This document shows, in pieces, positions 33,246 to 45,849 of a stretch of DNA of 64,000 bases. The DNA comes from Dasypus novemcinctus (lineage: Eukaryota; Chordata; Mammalia; Cingulata; Dasypodidae): NCBI RefSeq assembly GCF_030445035.2, contig NC_080682.1, positions 27,262,770 through 27,326,769 of the forward strand. The letters run 5' to 3'. Within the stretch, counting starts at the first letter, position 1. Each line of letters begins with the position of its first letter. The position numbers and the translations under genes are program-made. A model generated the notes under the pieces. That model was given only the letters and a program-made list of their open reading frames with translations. It was not told the origin of the DNA and did no database searches.

Positions 33246-35284
33246 TATGGTATGAATGTATTCAAAACAGCTTTATTTATAGGAATAACTCGATGTTAAA
33301 AAAAAAAAGTTTACTTGTTCCAAAAATTCCTCATAAAGAGTTGTTTGCAAATATGACTGAAAAAAATTCTGAATTTGACTACCAAATATAAATTAGGTAT
33401 AAATCAACATTTAGATATTATATAGTAGGAACTCATATATATTGCATAATTAAAATGAACATTACATTGTTATAAATATCCCTTAATTAATACATTTATC
33501 TAGATTAAAATATTATATCATAGGTGTTTTTATTGGACTCATTTTTTAGATGAGAAAAAGGGCATGATGAGTTAAATAATTCATCCAGACATACAACCAT
33601 TAAATATTGTTGGTTCTATGATTTTACCAAGATTGGTTGAGTGCAAAAATCATGCTCATAACACTGTATTTCTACTTACATTAAATTTCAGAAAAAAAAA
33701 TCTAGCTATGTAATAAATCATTGTAGAGTTTCAGTCCATTGTTTACTGTTCTTTTGTATCCAGTATTATTTAAAATGAGTAAAAGATCAGAAATTAAAAA
33801 CTGAGGTGCATTAATGATTGAGAATTTATTGCTATTTCTTTATAGAAGATATTTATAATGGATTATGTAATCAAAATTATTCCAAAAATTAATTTTCAAT
33901 ATATGTTCATTGCTTGAAGACGTGCATTCCATGAATTCTACATTTCCATTTCTACAATCCAGACATTACTTAAGTAAGTACTACATGGTAATATATGTAC
34001 ATGTAAAATTTTACAATACTATTCCCAAAATTTTTAGATAAGATAAAATGCTCTAACTTTGAGTTTAATACTTACCATGATTCAAAGTTGGTGTAAAACT
34101 TCTTCCAGCATTGTCTGTCTAGAAATTTTTCAACCTTAATTTTTTCTCATAATAAAAAATGCAAACCTGAAATTTCTACAATATAATATTTGTTTCTTTT
34201 CAGGTAAATAAGTTTTAATTTTTACAGTTAGAGAAATGATTGATAGATAGATACATACATATATACATACATACATATATAAATATACACATAAAAATAT
34301 ACATACATAGGAAGATTGGAGGTAAAGTAAACCAAACCTAAAAATTTTCTTCAGTTCCTGGTCAAATAAAATATTCTAAAAATTATGTCTCACAAGTATA
34401 CCAGGGAGCTACTAGGGACACGGAATAGCAGATTATTCCTTACCTTTCACCCTGATAATTACTTGGCGTTTCTTATATTGAGAATTTCTGATGATGAAAC
34501 ATTAGGACATCTCTGGGACTAATTTCCAAGGAAGATTGCTTGACATGCTGCCAAGAATAAGCATTCAAGGGCAAATGCAGCCGTGTTAGATTTGTAAGAG
34601 ACCTGCCTTCCCCTTAAGTCACATAATGTTGAGTAGCAGATTTTTGTATTCTTTTTCCATGATCTAATTTATGACTAGCTAGAAGAGTAGATGTATCTGG
34701 AGAAATAGTTAATCTGTTACAGAAAGTTCCTATAGTTAACCAAGGATGGAATAGCACATTATTTCCTATGAAATATTTTTATACTTAAAAGTATAACGAT
34801 ATAGGATTAAAAATTGTTCCTTAAGCAAAAAATATTAAATAAATTTCAGTAAGGAAAATGAAAATTTTTCTTAAGTGCTGTTATTCTTTAGTTGTATTTC
34901 CTTTGAAGTGTTTTCCTTTGTGCATAATATAAAGCTTATTTATATGTATACTTATGTGTTAATGAAATATTGTACATGAATTTTCAGTAATGCCCTGCTT
35001 TTATTTTTAAATATTTATAATAAACCTTCAGCTGTGTTATAACAGAATTTTGGAAAACCCGAAATTTCATGCACATTACATAGACTGCTGTGGGATAACT
35101 AATATATTTCTAAGAGTGTCCACCAGCTGATAAATGGGCTTTATTGAGGTATCACAAGGCAAACATGGTTGTGTTTCTCTAATCAGATTCTAGAGTGTCA
35201 ACTAATTAATAACAGAACAGATGTAATGTTGTATTTAGCCACAACAATGTCCATGAAATTTGTTTTATTATTTTACTTGATTGG

Positions 35285-35322
<38 letters not shown>

Positions 35323-35610
35323 TAGAAATATATATATATAAAAGTAGAAAGCAAAATCAATGCTTTCTTTTTATATATATATAAAAGTAGAAAGCAAAAT
35401 CAATGCTGAAATAAGTAAAAATTTTATAATATTAATGGCCAGAAGCTTACTTCCTCTATTTACAAAGAGATGAAATGCATTCCAGTGAATCTTTCACTAA
35501 ATAATGATAATGAAATCAAATTTCAAATAGATTTAGAAGAAAATCATACAAGAATTCCTTGTTTGATGGACACTTATTTTATTTTGATAAAGACTGCAAA
35601 TGGAAAATAC
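33246..35610. other. AT-rich DNA upstream of the receptor gene
   Basis: About 2.3 kb without a supported gene. It would contain the receptor's last intron and perhaps its 5' exons and promoter, but none is identifiable by eye. A short GATA/CATA-type simple repeat lies at about 34,238-34,312. Confidence 0.5.
35288..35405 (+). repeat. (TA)n microsatellite followed by a short tandem repeat
   Basis: A pure TA run at about 35,288-35,319 is followed by repeats of a unit with tatatataaaagtagaaa. A longer unit, aaaagtagaaagcaaaatca plus atgct, occurs twice, near 35,339-35,366 and 35,383-35,407. Confidence 0.9.
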
Positions 35611-35619
35611 GAGAAATGA

Positions 35620-36204
35620 GTTGGCTTTTTAATGAGAATTGTTGGAGTGGAAGATTACAGTTCCCAAATATGTGAAAATATCCAAATCAAGGAATCGTCA
35701 GAGGTGCTATTGCACCAAAAGTCAACTACTGATGATTCTGGACTTCTGCCACATGGTAAGGCAAAATGCCTGCTGGACCCTGCCTTCTCCTTCAGACTCA
35801 CATTCTCCCCAAGCTTAGCTATAAGAAATCAGACACGGCTCTGTCTCCCCTCTCTTAGTTGCTTCAGCTGCGGCTGCTCTGCTGATTCCAGTCTCTTAGG
35901 TTTTCTCTGTCTTTTTATGCCCGCAGGCAATCCTGGAGTACTCTCTTACATAGCATGATGTAAACTTACAGTTCTTTTTCTCTATGTGCCTCTGCTTTCA
36001 GTCTTCAGTTTATATAAGATGGTAAAAACATTGAATGCCACAATCTAATCAAAAGCCCTGAACTGAAGCAATTGAATCAAAAGTGATCTAATGAAATTTT
36101 CTCTTAATTGAATTTATCCAAATGACCCCACATATAAGTTTATAAAAACAGAAACAGTCTAGCTTAAGAACATAACTTTCTGGAGTTCACAAAAAATCAA
36201 GCCA
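35620..36204 (-). mobile_element. Probable solo LTR related to the MaLR-like element
   Basis: Its right part shares a phrase order with the LTRs of the 5,195-7,690 element: caatctaatcaaaagccct, gaagcaattgaatcaaaag, agcttaagaacataacttt. It has no partner LTR and no internal region. It ends where the minus-strand L1 begins. Confidence 0.5.
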
Positions 36205-38690
36205 GGACACTTGGGTTGCTACCGTTTTTGACTATTAAGCCTAATGCCACTATGAACATCAGTGTGAAAATATCTATTCAAATCCTTGCTTTCAGTTCTT
36301 TTGGATATATATCTAGTAGTGGGATTTCCAGGCTATATGATAGATTTATTCTTAGCTTTCTGAGAAACTGCCAAACTCCTTCACAGTGTCTGCATCATTT
36401 AAAAATGCTACATTATTTCATTTGCATTTCCCTAATTCCTAATGATGTTGAGCAAGTTTTCATATGCTTTCCAGCCATTCATATATCTCTTTGGAGATAT
36501 GTTTATTCAAAACATTTGCCCATTTTTAATTGTATTTTTTTTGTTTTTCTTGTTAAGTTGAAGTTTTTTATATATTTTGGATATTAGACCTTTACCAAAT
36601 ATGTGGTTTCCAAACAGTTTCTCTCAATTGGGTAGGTTGCAGATTTACTTTCACGGTAAAGTCCTTTGATATGCAAAAGATTTAATTTTGATGAGATCCC
36701 ATTTGTTTATTTTTTCTTTTGCTTCTTGTGCTTTGAGTATAAAGTCTAGTAAACCATTGCTTAACATGTGGTCCTAAAGAGGCAGCCCTACATTTTCTTT
36801 TAGGATTTCAATAGTTCTAGATCTTATTTTAGTTCCTTGATCCATTTTGAGTTGATTTTAGAATATGGTTGTAGGTAGGTGTTCTCCTTCTCTTTTTGCA
36901 TATAGAGATACAATTTTCCCAGCACCATTTGTTGAAGAGACTATTCTTTCTGAGTTAAGTGAATTTTGCCACCTTGTGACATGTCAGTTGCCTGTAAACC
37001 TGAAGACTGTTTTCTGAATTCCCTTACTGATTCCATTGGTTTATATGTCTATCCCTATGCTGGTACCATGCTGTTCTGATCACTATGGCTTTATAATAAA
37101 TTTTAAGATTGGAAGTGTTAAACTTCCAAAATAAATCATCTTTTTCAAGATGGTTTTAGCTATTCGGGGTCTCTAACCCTCCCATATATGCTTGATGTTT
37201 AAGTTTACAGTTCTGCAAAGAATGTTGAATTTTGATTGGGATTTCACTGGACCTATTAAATGCTTTGGGTAGGATTGACATTGTAATGACATACAGTCTT
37301 CCAACCCAAGAACACAGAATTTCCTTCAATTATTTAGGTCCTCTTTGATTTCTTTTAGCAATCAAGTTCTGTAATTTTCGGTGTACAAGTCCTTTACATA
37401 ACTAATTAGACATATTCCTAGGTATATGATTCCTTAGTTGATGTTGTGAGAGGAATCTTAGTCTAGATTTCTTTTGCTGATTGATGAATATTTATAGAAA
37501 CTCTACTTGTGTTTTTGGTGTTGATATTTAACCCTGCTCCTTTGCTGAATTTATTTATTAACTCTAGAAATTTGCTGTGGATTTTTCAGGATTTTCTGTA
37601 CTTAGGATAGTATTTTCTGCAAAAAGGGAAAGTTGAATTTCCTCCTTTCCAATTTTAATAGTTTTTAAAATTTATTTTTCTCTAAATCGCCCTGGCAAAT
37701 AATACCATTATATTGTTAAATAAAAATGGTGACAGTGGGCATCCTTTTTCGGTTTCTGATCTTAGAGGGAAAGCTTTCAGTCTTTAACCATTGAGTAGAA
37801 TGTTAGTTTTGTGCTTTGCATATAAGCCCTTTGTCATATAGAAAGAATTTCCTTTTATTCCTCCATGTCAAAGTGTTTTTATCAAGAAATTGTGCAGGAC
37901 AGAGTGTAAATTATGATGTGGACTGTAGTCCATGGTTAGTAGCAATACTTCAATATGTGTTCATCAGAAATGAATGTACCACACAAATGAAGGATGTTGT
38001 TGATGTGGCAAAGTCTGGGCGGGAGAGGAGTGAGGCAGGTGGGAATCCCATATATTTTTATGTAGCATTTATGGACTCTAAAGCTTCTGTGAAAAAAAAA
38101 ATAGTAATTAAGAAAAAGAAAAAAAGAATGCTGGCTTTTGTCAAATGCCTTTGCTGCATCAGTTGAGATATCCATGTGCTTATTTTCCTTCATTGTGTTA
38201 ATCTGGTGTATTACATTGATTTTCTTATGTTGAGACAACCTTGCATAAAAGGGATAAATCAAACTTGATCATAATGTATAATTCCTATAATATGCTGATG
38301 GGTTTGGTTTGCTAGTTTTGTTGAGGACTTTTGTATATAAATTCATAAGAGAATCTGTAGGTTTCTTTTCTTGGGGTATTTTTATTTGGCCTTTGTAGAA
38401 GGATGATTTTGACCTCAGAAAAATGAATTAAGGAGTGGTGCATTTTCTTCAATTTTTCAAATAGTTTGAGCAGAATTGGAGTTAAGTAGTCTAGGAATGT
38501 TTGATAGAATACATCTGTGAAGGCACCGGGTCCTGGGCTTTCATTTGTTGGGAAGTTTTTGATTATTGATTCAATCTCTTTTTTAGTAATTGTTTTGTTG
38601 GGATTTTATATTTCTTCTTGAGTCAATGTAGGTAGTTTGTTTCTCAGAATTTTTGCATTTTGTATAGGTTATCTAATTTATTGGCATTCT
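36205..38690 (-). mobile_element. L1 LINE, 3' UTR and ORF2 region (copy B and left flank)
   Basis: The same minus-strand L1 as at 1-3,640, but here its 3' end is visible, starting with ggacacttgggttgct near 36,205. ORF2 text follows to 38,690, interrupted by a short tail fragment at about 37,884-38,108. The extra 715 bases left of 36,920 presumably correspond to sequence just outside the window beside copy A. Confidence 0.8.
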
Positions 38691-39265
38691 GAGAGAAGGA
38701 GAATGCCTGAGAAAACTTTCTAAAATTAGGTTAACCAGCCAAAACAGGGCCAGAGACCTATGAATGCACCACACGACTCCACAGTACCTCATTGATTGGT
38801 AAAGGAAGGATACTAAGTGATTCTTTGATGGTTTCGCAAAGTTGAGTTTTCCTGGCCAGTCCTGTAAATTCAGCCCTTCAACTAACTCTCCACCACAAAC
38901 CACAAGAAATTCTGTCTTTAAATTTTCATTGTCATTGCCCCATCCTACAAAGTTTGAAACAATGGCAGCTCCTGTCCTTCTCCATGTGGGTCAATATAAT
39001 GGATACTCTTGGCTTTGTTGGATGTGTCAAACCTGGGGCCCCAGAGATCCAATGTCATTAATCCAAAGCCACAATATGTTACTAGCAATACACACCCCTG
39101 GACTTGGAGAACTGGATTTTTACATCCATTTCTGTCCCAGGGTGGCCTGCTGCATGATGGGAGACAGGTATCAGTAGCAGCCACATGGAGAGAGCAATTT
39201 TTAGTTCCTTACCATAATTTATCATCCTCATCTTCCTGCTCTTCCCTGAATCAAACTAGGTATAT
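38690..39265. other. Unassigned block conserved in both duplicates (copy B)
   Basis: The partner of 3,640-4,200. Here a plus-strand frame is open from the ATG at 38,842 to 39,177 (111 aa, containing WLCWMCQTWGPRDP and ending CCMMGDRYQ). I find no family for it. Given neighbours that are all retroelements, it is more likely transposon-derived than a gene. Confidence 0.4.
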
Positions 39266-39850
39266 TTTTAACATACTTTTTTTATTTTTTAAAAGATACT
39301 AAGATTACATAAATGTTAAATAAAAAAATATAGGGGATTCCCATATGCCCCACTCCCTATCCCTTCCACACTTTCCCACATTAACAATATCCTTCATTAG
39401 TGTGGTATATGTGTTACAATTGAACACCTATTGAAGCATTGTCACTAAGTGTGGGTTATAGTTTACAATATAATTTCATCTCTCTCCCACACAACTTGGT
39501 AAGTTAAGAGAAGATATATAATGGCCTGCATCTGTCACTGAAATTGCATTCAGGACAATTCCAATGTCCTGAACATACCCTACATTACACCTATTTTTCC
39601 TTTTCCCTCCCCTCAGAACCTCTCGTGGCCACTGCCTCCACATCAATGATGAAAGTTCTTCGATTGCTAGAATGACATTAAGTCTATAGTAAAATAATAA
39701 TAAATCAACTGTAGCCCATCATTCATTCACCAATCTTGAAGTTCTGGGATAGTGAGGCCCACTCTGCCTCTAACAACCCATGCATATTTAAATGTTTTGT
39801 TGGAAGGACTGATTCCTGGAGCACTCACAACTCCACCATTTTCCAAAATC
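39265..39850 (-). mobile_element. ORF-less L1-derived element (copy B)
   Basis: The partner of 4,205-4,790, with the same short 5' UTR-like head near 39,840 joined to the 3' tail, and a few small indels. The L1 ORF2 remnant continues at 39,850-40,190. Confidence 0.6.
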
Positions 39851-40254
39851 ACATATATCCTTAGGTATCTTATAGTTGGGATTTATCTTTTAATAGTCAA
39901 TTACAGGGCCTTTAATTAGAGTGTGAAGTCCACTTACATTAAAATAATTATTTATGTGCTATTTTCATTTATGTCAAATATTTTAAAAATTCTAGTTCCT
40001 TTCTCTTGGCTTCCTTTTGACTAATATAATATGGATCATGCATTTTATACCCTCCATTAGATTAGTTAACCATACCTCATTTCATTATATTGCTCTTCTT
40101 TTTCCTCTAGTAAATAAAATTTTCATCCTTAAGTTATTTTAGTGTTCTTAATATTGTTATGATTGCTTTTAGGCAACCAAGGTGGCAACATAGACACTCC
40201 AGGGTCTGCTCACCTGCAGAATCTTTGAAAAAATACAAAAAAAAATCCAAGCTA

Positions 40255-42790
40255 TCTGTTTCAGTTTGTTAAACACTGCTGGGAGCAAGCAAATAGGTTG
40301 GCTTTTAAACTGGGGCTTTATTCTGAATCACATTAAAGCATCATTAGGAGATCCTTTTTCCTTGAACTGCAGCTGCTGGCAATCAGGCATATGGCAGCAT
40401 CCACTTCTCTCTCCCCTCTTCTCAGGCATTCTTACATTCAGTTTCTGGCAAAAGTGACTTCCTCTCAACTTCAGTCTTCCATTGATTTTAACTTTTGGCT
40501 CTGAGGGTCTTCTCTCTCACGTTCTCTTTCTCTGCAACTTTTTCTGATATCTGTGTCTTTTTATTCCACTATTTATGAAGAACTTCAGAAAACGTATTAA
40601 GGCCCACCCTCAGTCACACAGTTTATCAAAACACTCTCAACTAAAATAATTTAATCAAAAGTTCTAACCTACGATAGGTTTACATGCACAGTAATGGATT
40701 ATCTAAAGAACATAGCTTTCTGGTTTCCACAAAACACTAACACCATCAAATTCCACCTTCTGGACTCCTGAAATACATGATTTTTCCATATAAAAATACA
40801 TTCATTCCATCACAATATTTCTAAAACCTTAAATCATTTACGTAAAAGTTTAATTACAATTCTCACGAAAAATTGGATACAAGTATGTCTGTCTTGGGCC
40901 AAATTACTCCTCACACAGTGGACCTATGAAACTAAGAACAAATATACACTTCCAGTATAAAAAGGAGAGACTGTCATAAAATTAAAATTTTCATTAACAT
41001 AGGGAAAAATTGGAAGGTAAGCAAGGATCATGGGTCCCAGGCAGTTCCAAAAATGTGCAAAGCATACTGCATTAGATTTCAAATTCTGAGAGTCATTAAA
41101 AAAGCCTTTGTTTCTTCTACTTGGGCTCCAAAGGTGTGACAGTGTCATGTTTCCAAGGGCTTGCTCACAGCTCAAGTTCTCAATTCCATCTACATCAAGC
41201 ATCTGGCTCACAGCCAAGCTCTAGACCCCTACCTCAGAAAACACTGGGGTGATGGCCAAACTCTCCATAATGTCCAGTGAACAGGTTCATCTCTCTCAGA
41301 AAACTGGCATGTGGAAGAAGTTCTCACCAAATGTGCTCCATCCTTTCAGAAGTCTTGAGCATCAACATTCTTCCTGATTGATGGGGTGGAAGGCTTGCCT
41401 GTCCAAGTTCTGGGATATACTCACCTTTTCTGCACACATGGGTCAGTTATCTCTCTGGGCCCAAGGAGAAATCTTCAGTCCAGACTTCTGTTTTCATGGT
41501 ACTGCCTTTTGAAGTCAATTTTCATTCAATCTATCCCTTTTCTGTTCCTATTATAAAGGCTGGCAGTGGTTCTGTTCATATGGATCTCACAAAATCTTGT
41601 AAATTTCACATGCAGGATACAGGGGTCCAAGTCCTCTGATAGCATGAGTTCTAACAGATTCTTCCTGGATAACTGCATTTCCTTTCCTTACTTAGACTGA
41701 AATGAATGGCTGGTTCCAATTTCAATTGAATCTTCATGTGGTGCAGTATTTCCTGACGACTCCTTTTCCAGAAGCTCAGAATGTATAAATCGTTGTCTTC
41801 TGGTTTATTTGTGCCTAAAGTTCAGTTCTCAGCTTAACCCTTTCCTCTCACATTTTACTATTAACTGCAAGGAGAAACCAGGTCAGACTTTTCACTTTTA
41901 GTTTGAAAAACACTTCAACTCAATATTCAAGCTTGTCACTTTCAAATTCTGTATTCCTTTTAACATAAGAAGTCAATTTCACCAAGTTCTCCACTGTTAC
42001 AAAGCAAGGATTGGCTTTCTTCCATTTTGCAAAGATGCATTCATCATTTCTATCCAAATTCTCGGTGGAAGTAACTTCAGGGTCCATATTTTTACCAACA
42101 TTCCCGTCAAAGCAATTTAGGCCTTTTCTGTCAAGTATCTCACAATTATTCCAAATTTTTGCCTTTATTCACTTTAAAAGCTCTTTTAATATTTTTGGAA
42201 TTTGCATAGCAACATGTACCCCATTATTCCAAGACCTTTTCCTGTTTTAACTTGTTAAAAGTTGCTGGAGTAGCTTACCATAAATGGGTTAAGTTTTACA
42301 ATGGGGAGTTATTAGATTAAAAATATAAGTTCCAAGGCCCTGAAAGTGTCCAAAATAAGGCATCATCAGGAAATCCTTTCTCCCTGAACTGCACAGGCAA
42401 TCAGGCACATGGCAACATGCACACATCTTTCCTCTTTTCTCTGGGCCTCAGTGTTTTCACATTCTGGTTAATATGGCATCCTCTCAGTTTCTGTGTTTCT
42501 TTGATATCAACTTTTGTTTCCAAAGTCCTTCTTTCTCAGGTTTTGGGTTCCTTTCTGTGTCTGTAGCTTTCTTTTGTTATCTGTGTTTTTTTATTCCTCT
42601 ATTTATGAAGGACTATGGAAAGAGCATTAAGACTCATATTGCATCCTACAATCTAAGCAAAGGCCCTTAACTAAAGTAACTTTATAAAATGGTACTACCT
42701 AGAATAGATTGAATAGGTTTACACACATAGGAATAGATTAGCTTAAGAACATAATTTTCTAGGTCCCACACTCACTTCACCATTTCATAT
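40255..42790 (-). mobile_element. MaLR-like LTR retrotransposon (copy B)
   Basis: The partner of 5,195-7,690, with LTR-like ends at about 40,255-40,770 and 42,300-42,790. It has about 60 extra bases near 41,280-41,340 (starting ggttcatctctctcag), so copy A has a deletion or B an insertion. Part of the interior, about 41,412-42,115, is almost identical to copy A. Confidence 0.65.
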
Positions 42791-45170
42791 TCCCTCAAAC
42801 TCCAGAAAATTGATAAATGATTTCAGCAACAAAGTGAATCCTAACTCAAGAAAATTCAGTTTTAAACTGGTAGCGCGAGGTGTCCTCTGCACCAAACCTT
42901 CCCCAGTACGGTGTGGAATGGACCTGAGCTTTCACTGTGGGTCACTGATTCCTCTGGAGGGAGAAGTATATCCCCTGTGAGAATACCAGAGCATTTTTAT
43001 TTTTTTTCCAATCTATTCAATGTTAGCCACAAAGCATGACTGAGGGACCCATTTCATTCTTGTTATTCCTAAATCTTGCCATGCAGGGAGACAATGGTTG
43101 CAGGCAGTTAAAGTAGCATAAGAAATATTCAATTCTAGGATTTAGGTCACACAATTGATCTTCCTGAAGGGGGAATTGTATTCCATAGGGATAGGGGATC
43201 TATTCCAATTCCAGTAAACAGGGAAATTTCTAAAGCCCAAAACAAGCTCGTGACAAGGCACAGTGTCAGAATACGACAGGATCCTGCAGGTAAGACTTGG
43301 GATGATAGGAGAGATGTACTATAGAGGAAAGTACCAGCCAACACAAAAATGATTTTCAAAGACACTGAAAGTTTGCTTTTGTTTTGTTTTTCACGTTATT
43401 TATTTTTTCCTTTTCTGCTGACAAACAAAGATGTCGGAAAGTATGCCCCATGTAAAGAAACAAAATAATACCTCAGAAATCATGAAAGATAAAGGACCAG
43501 ATGGTGGATACATAGAAGAAAGAATCAGTGAAATCAAAGACAAGATATTTGAAAACATTCAAACAGAAAAAGAAAAAGGAGAAAGATGTTAGAAAGTGAA
43601 CAAAACCCAAGAGACAAGTGCGATATCTGGTGACACTCAGTTCCTATGGTCATGGTAGATAATTCTGGTGGTTGGTGCCTTACCAGTGGTCCCTACCTTG
43701 GAGTTGTGCTCCCTGGTGTGATAGAGTTCAACGCAGATATGACTTCTCTACACATACCTCTTCTTTACCCTTTATTTGAATGTATATTTGGTGCTGTAGT
43801 TCCTAGGTGTATGTCCAAGAGTCTTGAATCTCTGCACTGACCATGTGACAGCTGGGCCTTGAGCCTTAGCAGAGTTGCAACACCTACTTTCCAGTTCACT
43901 GGACTCACCCAGTACAACTAACAAGGAGGTGAGAATGGACATCCACCACCCCCAGGAACCAAAAAAGTCTACAACAGCAAGCAAGAGAGTCCCATCAGCT
44001 ATATGGGAACTAAATCCCCCTCTCAATTAAAGGTGGAGTATGCGTCATCATCCCAAAATCCTAAGAATTGGTGAATTATATATGGACTGGATTGGACTTA
44101 CTGGTATTCTACTATAGACTTATTGTGATTCTAGCAATGAAAAGAATTATATCACTGATGTGGAGACAATGGCCACTGGAGGTGCTGAAGGCATGGAGAG
44201 AGACAATGAGGTATAATATGGGGGCAATTTCAGAACTTGGAATTGTCTTGAGTGACATTGCAATGACAGACATGGGTCATTATATATAGCAATAACCTAC
44301 AGAATTGAATGGGAGAGAGTGTAAACTATAATGTAAACTATAACCCATGGTTAGTGGCAATGTTTCAAAACTTGTTAATCAATTGCAATGAATGTACTAC
44401 AGTAATGAAATAAGTTATTGATGTTGGGAAGGGTGAGACGTATGGAGAGTAGGGCATATGGGAATCCCTTATGTGATTTTATATAACTCTTTATGTAAGC
44501 TATGTATCTTTTAAAAATAAATAAAAATATATTAAAAATACCAATAAATTCATAAAAGGTGTCTTATTAGAAAAAAACAGAAAATTAAGCAGGAAGAATA
44601 CTCAAAGAAATAATGGAAAAACATATCTGATTTAATGAAAGACATGATTTCACATTCAAGGACACTAGGAACAACAATCAGGATACTCCTGAAGAGGCCT
44701 ATGTGTAGACATAATGTAGTAAAAATTGTAGGATGCAAAGATAAAAATAGAATTCTGTAAATAGGAAAAGAAAAGCAACATGTTAAATTAAAGACAATAC
44801 CAATAACATTATTGCTGATTTCTCAGTAAAAACCATAGCAACATGAAGGCAGTTGGATGAAATATGTAAGTGCTGAAAGAAAACAACTTCCAAAGAAAAC
44901 TTGATATCTGACAAGACTGTCTTATAAATGAGAGAGAGATGAACACATTACCACATAAACAAAAACTATGGGAGATCATCAAAGCTAGACCTGAACTACA
45001 AACAATGCTACAGAGAGTTCTTCAGATGGAAAGTAAAACACAAGATGGTGGATAAAAATAGCATAAATAAGTAAAAGACTTTGGTAAATTTACCCATAAG
45101 GGTAATTATAAGTCCCAGTATTATATTGTACTGAAATTTTAAATGTAACTTCACTTTTTATTTGTACAAA
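42790..45170 (+). mobile_element. L1 5' region/ORF1 remnant with inserted L1-derived tail element (copy B)
   Basis: This corresponds to 7,690-10,080. The L1 ORF1 coiled-coil-like part is near 43,450-43,590. The inserted tail element is at about 43,625-44,540, ending in AAATAAATAAA. ORF1 C-terminal and inter-ORF text runs to 45,170. No open frame of ORF1 length remains. Confidence 0.6.
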
Positions 45171-45174
45171 TTCT

Positions 45175-45630
45175 CAAAAGAATATGCTTAAAAGGTAATG
45201 GAATTTTTCCTTTTGATGTGATAAAAACGTCCTAAAATTGATTGGAGTGATTACCACACAGCTCAGCTATGAAACTGAGATTGACTGAGTGCATATTTTG
45301 GATCAATTTTACTAGGCATGGGGCTATATAACACAGTGAACCCTGAGGTGGCTAGTGAACTATTTTTTAGAGTACAAATATGAGAGCATTCTCTTGTGAA
45401 CAATAACAAATACACAATGTTAATACATGGTATTAACAATAGAGTGGTTTTGGGGAAAATACACCAAATGTAAGCTATGAATTATAGTTAGCAGTAATAA
45501 TTTGATGCTGTTCTTTCATCACTTTTAATAAATATTCCAAAATAATGCATAGTGTTAGTGATGGGGTGATATGCATGAATTCTGTATATTATGCATTATT
45601 GTTTTATAAACTCACAACTTCTCTAAAAAG
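45175..45630 (+). repeat. L1 3' UTR fragment (copy B)
   Basis: The partner of 10,085-10,537, inserted at the same place in the L1 and again ending at the microsatellite. Confidence 0.65.
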
Positions 45631-45741
45631 GAGGGAAGGAAGGAAGGAAAGAAGGAAGGAAGGAAGGAAGGAAGGAAGGAAGGAAGGAAGGAAGGAAGGA
45701 AGGAAGGAAGGAAGAAAGGAAGGAAGGAAGGAAGGAAGAAG
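45631..45741 (+). repeat. GGAA microsatellite, about 110 bp (copy B)
   Basis: Almost pure GGAA with a few AGAA interruptions. It lacks the GGGA/GGCA-rich left half seen in copy A (10,538-10,665). Confidence 0.97.
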
Positions 45742-45849
45742 TGTTTAAGTACCTAAATAGAGTGAGGAAATGATAGAGAAATAAAAGTTGGCACCAGAAA
45801 AAAGCAAGTAATTGCAATTCTATGGTTTTGTGTATTAAGGTGTAAAGAT

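Noticed and set aside
35632-35958. 108-codon open frame on the plus strand
   Set aside because: It lies within a probable solo LTR related to the MaLR-like element and has no recognisable domain.
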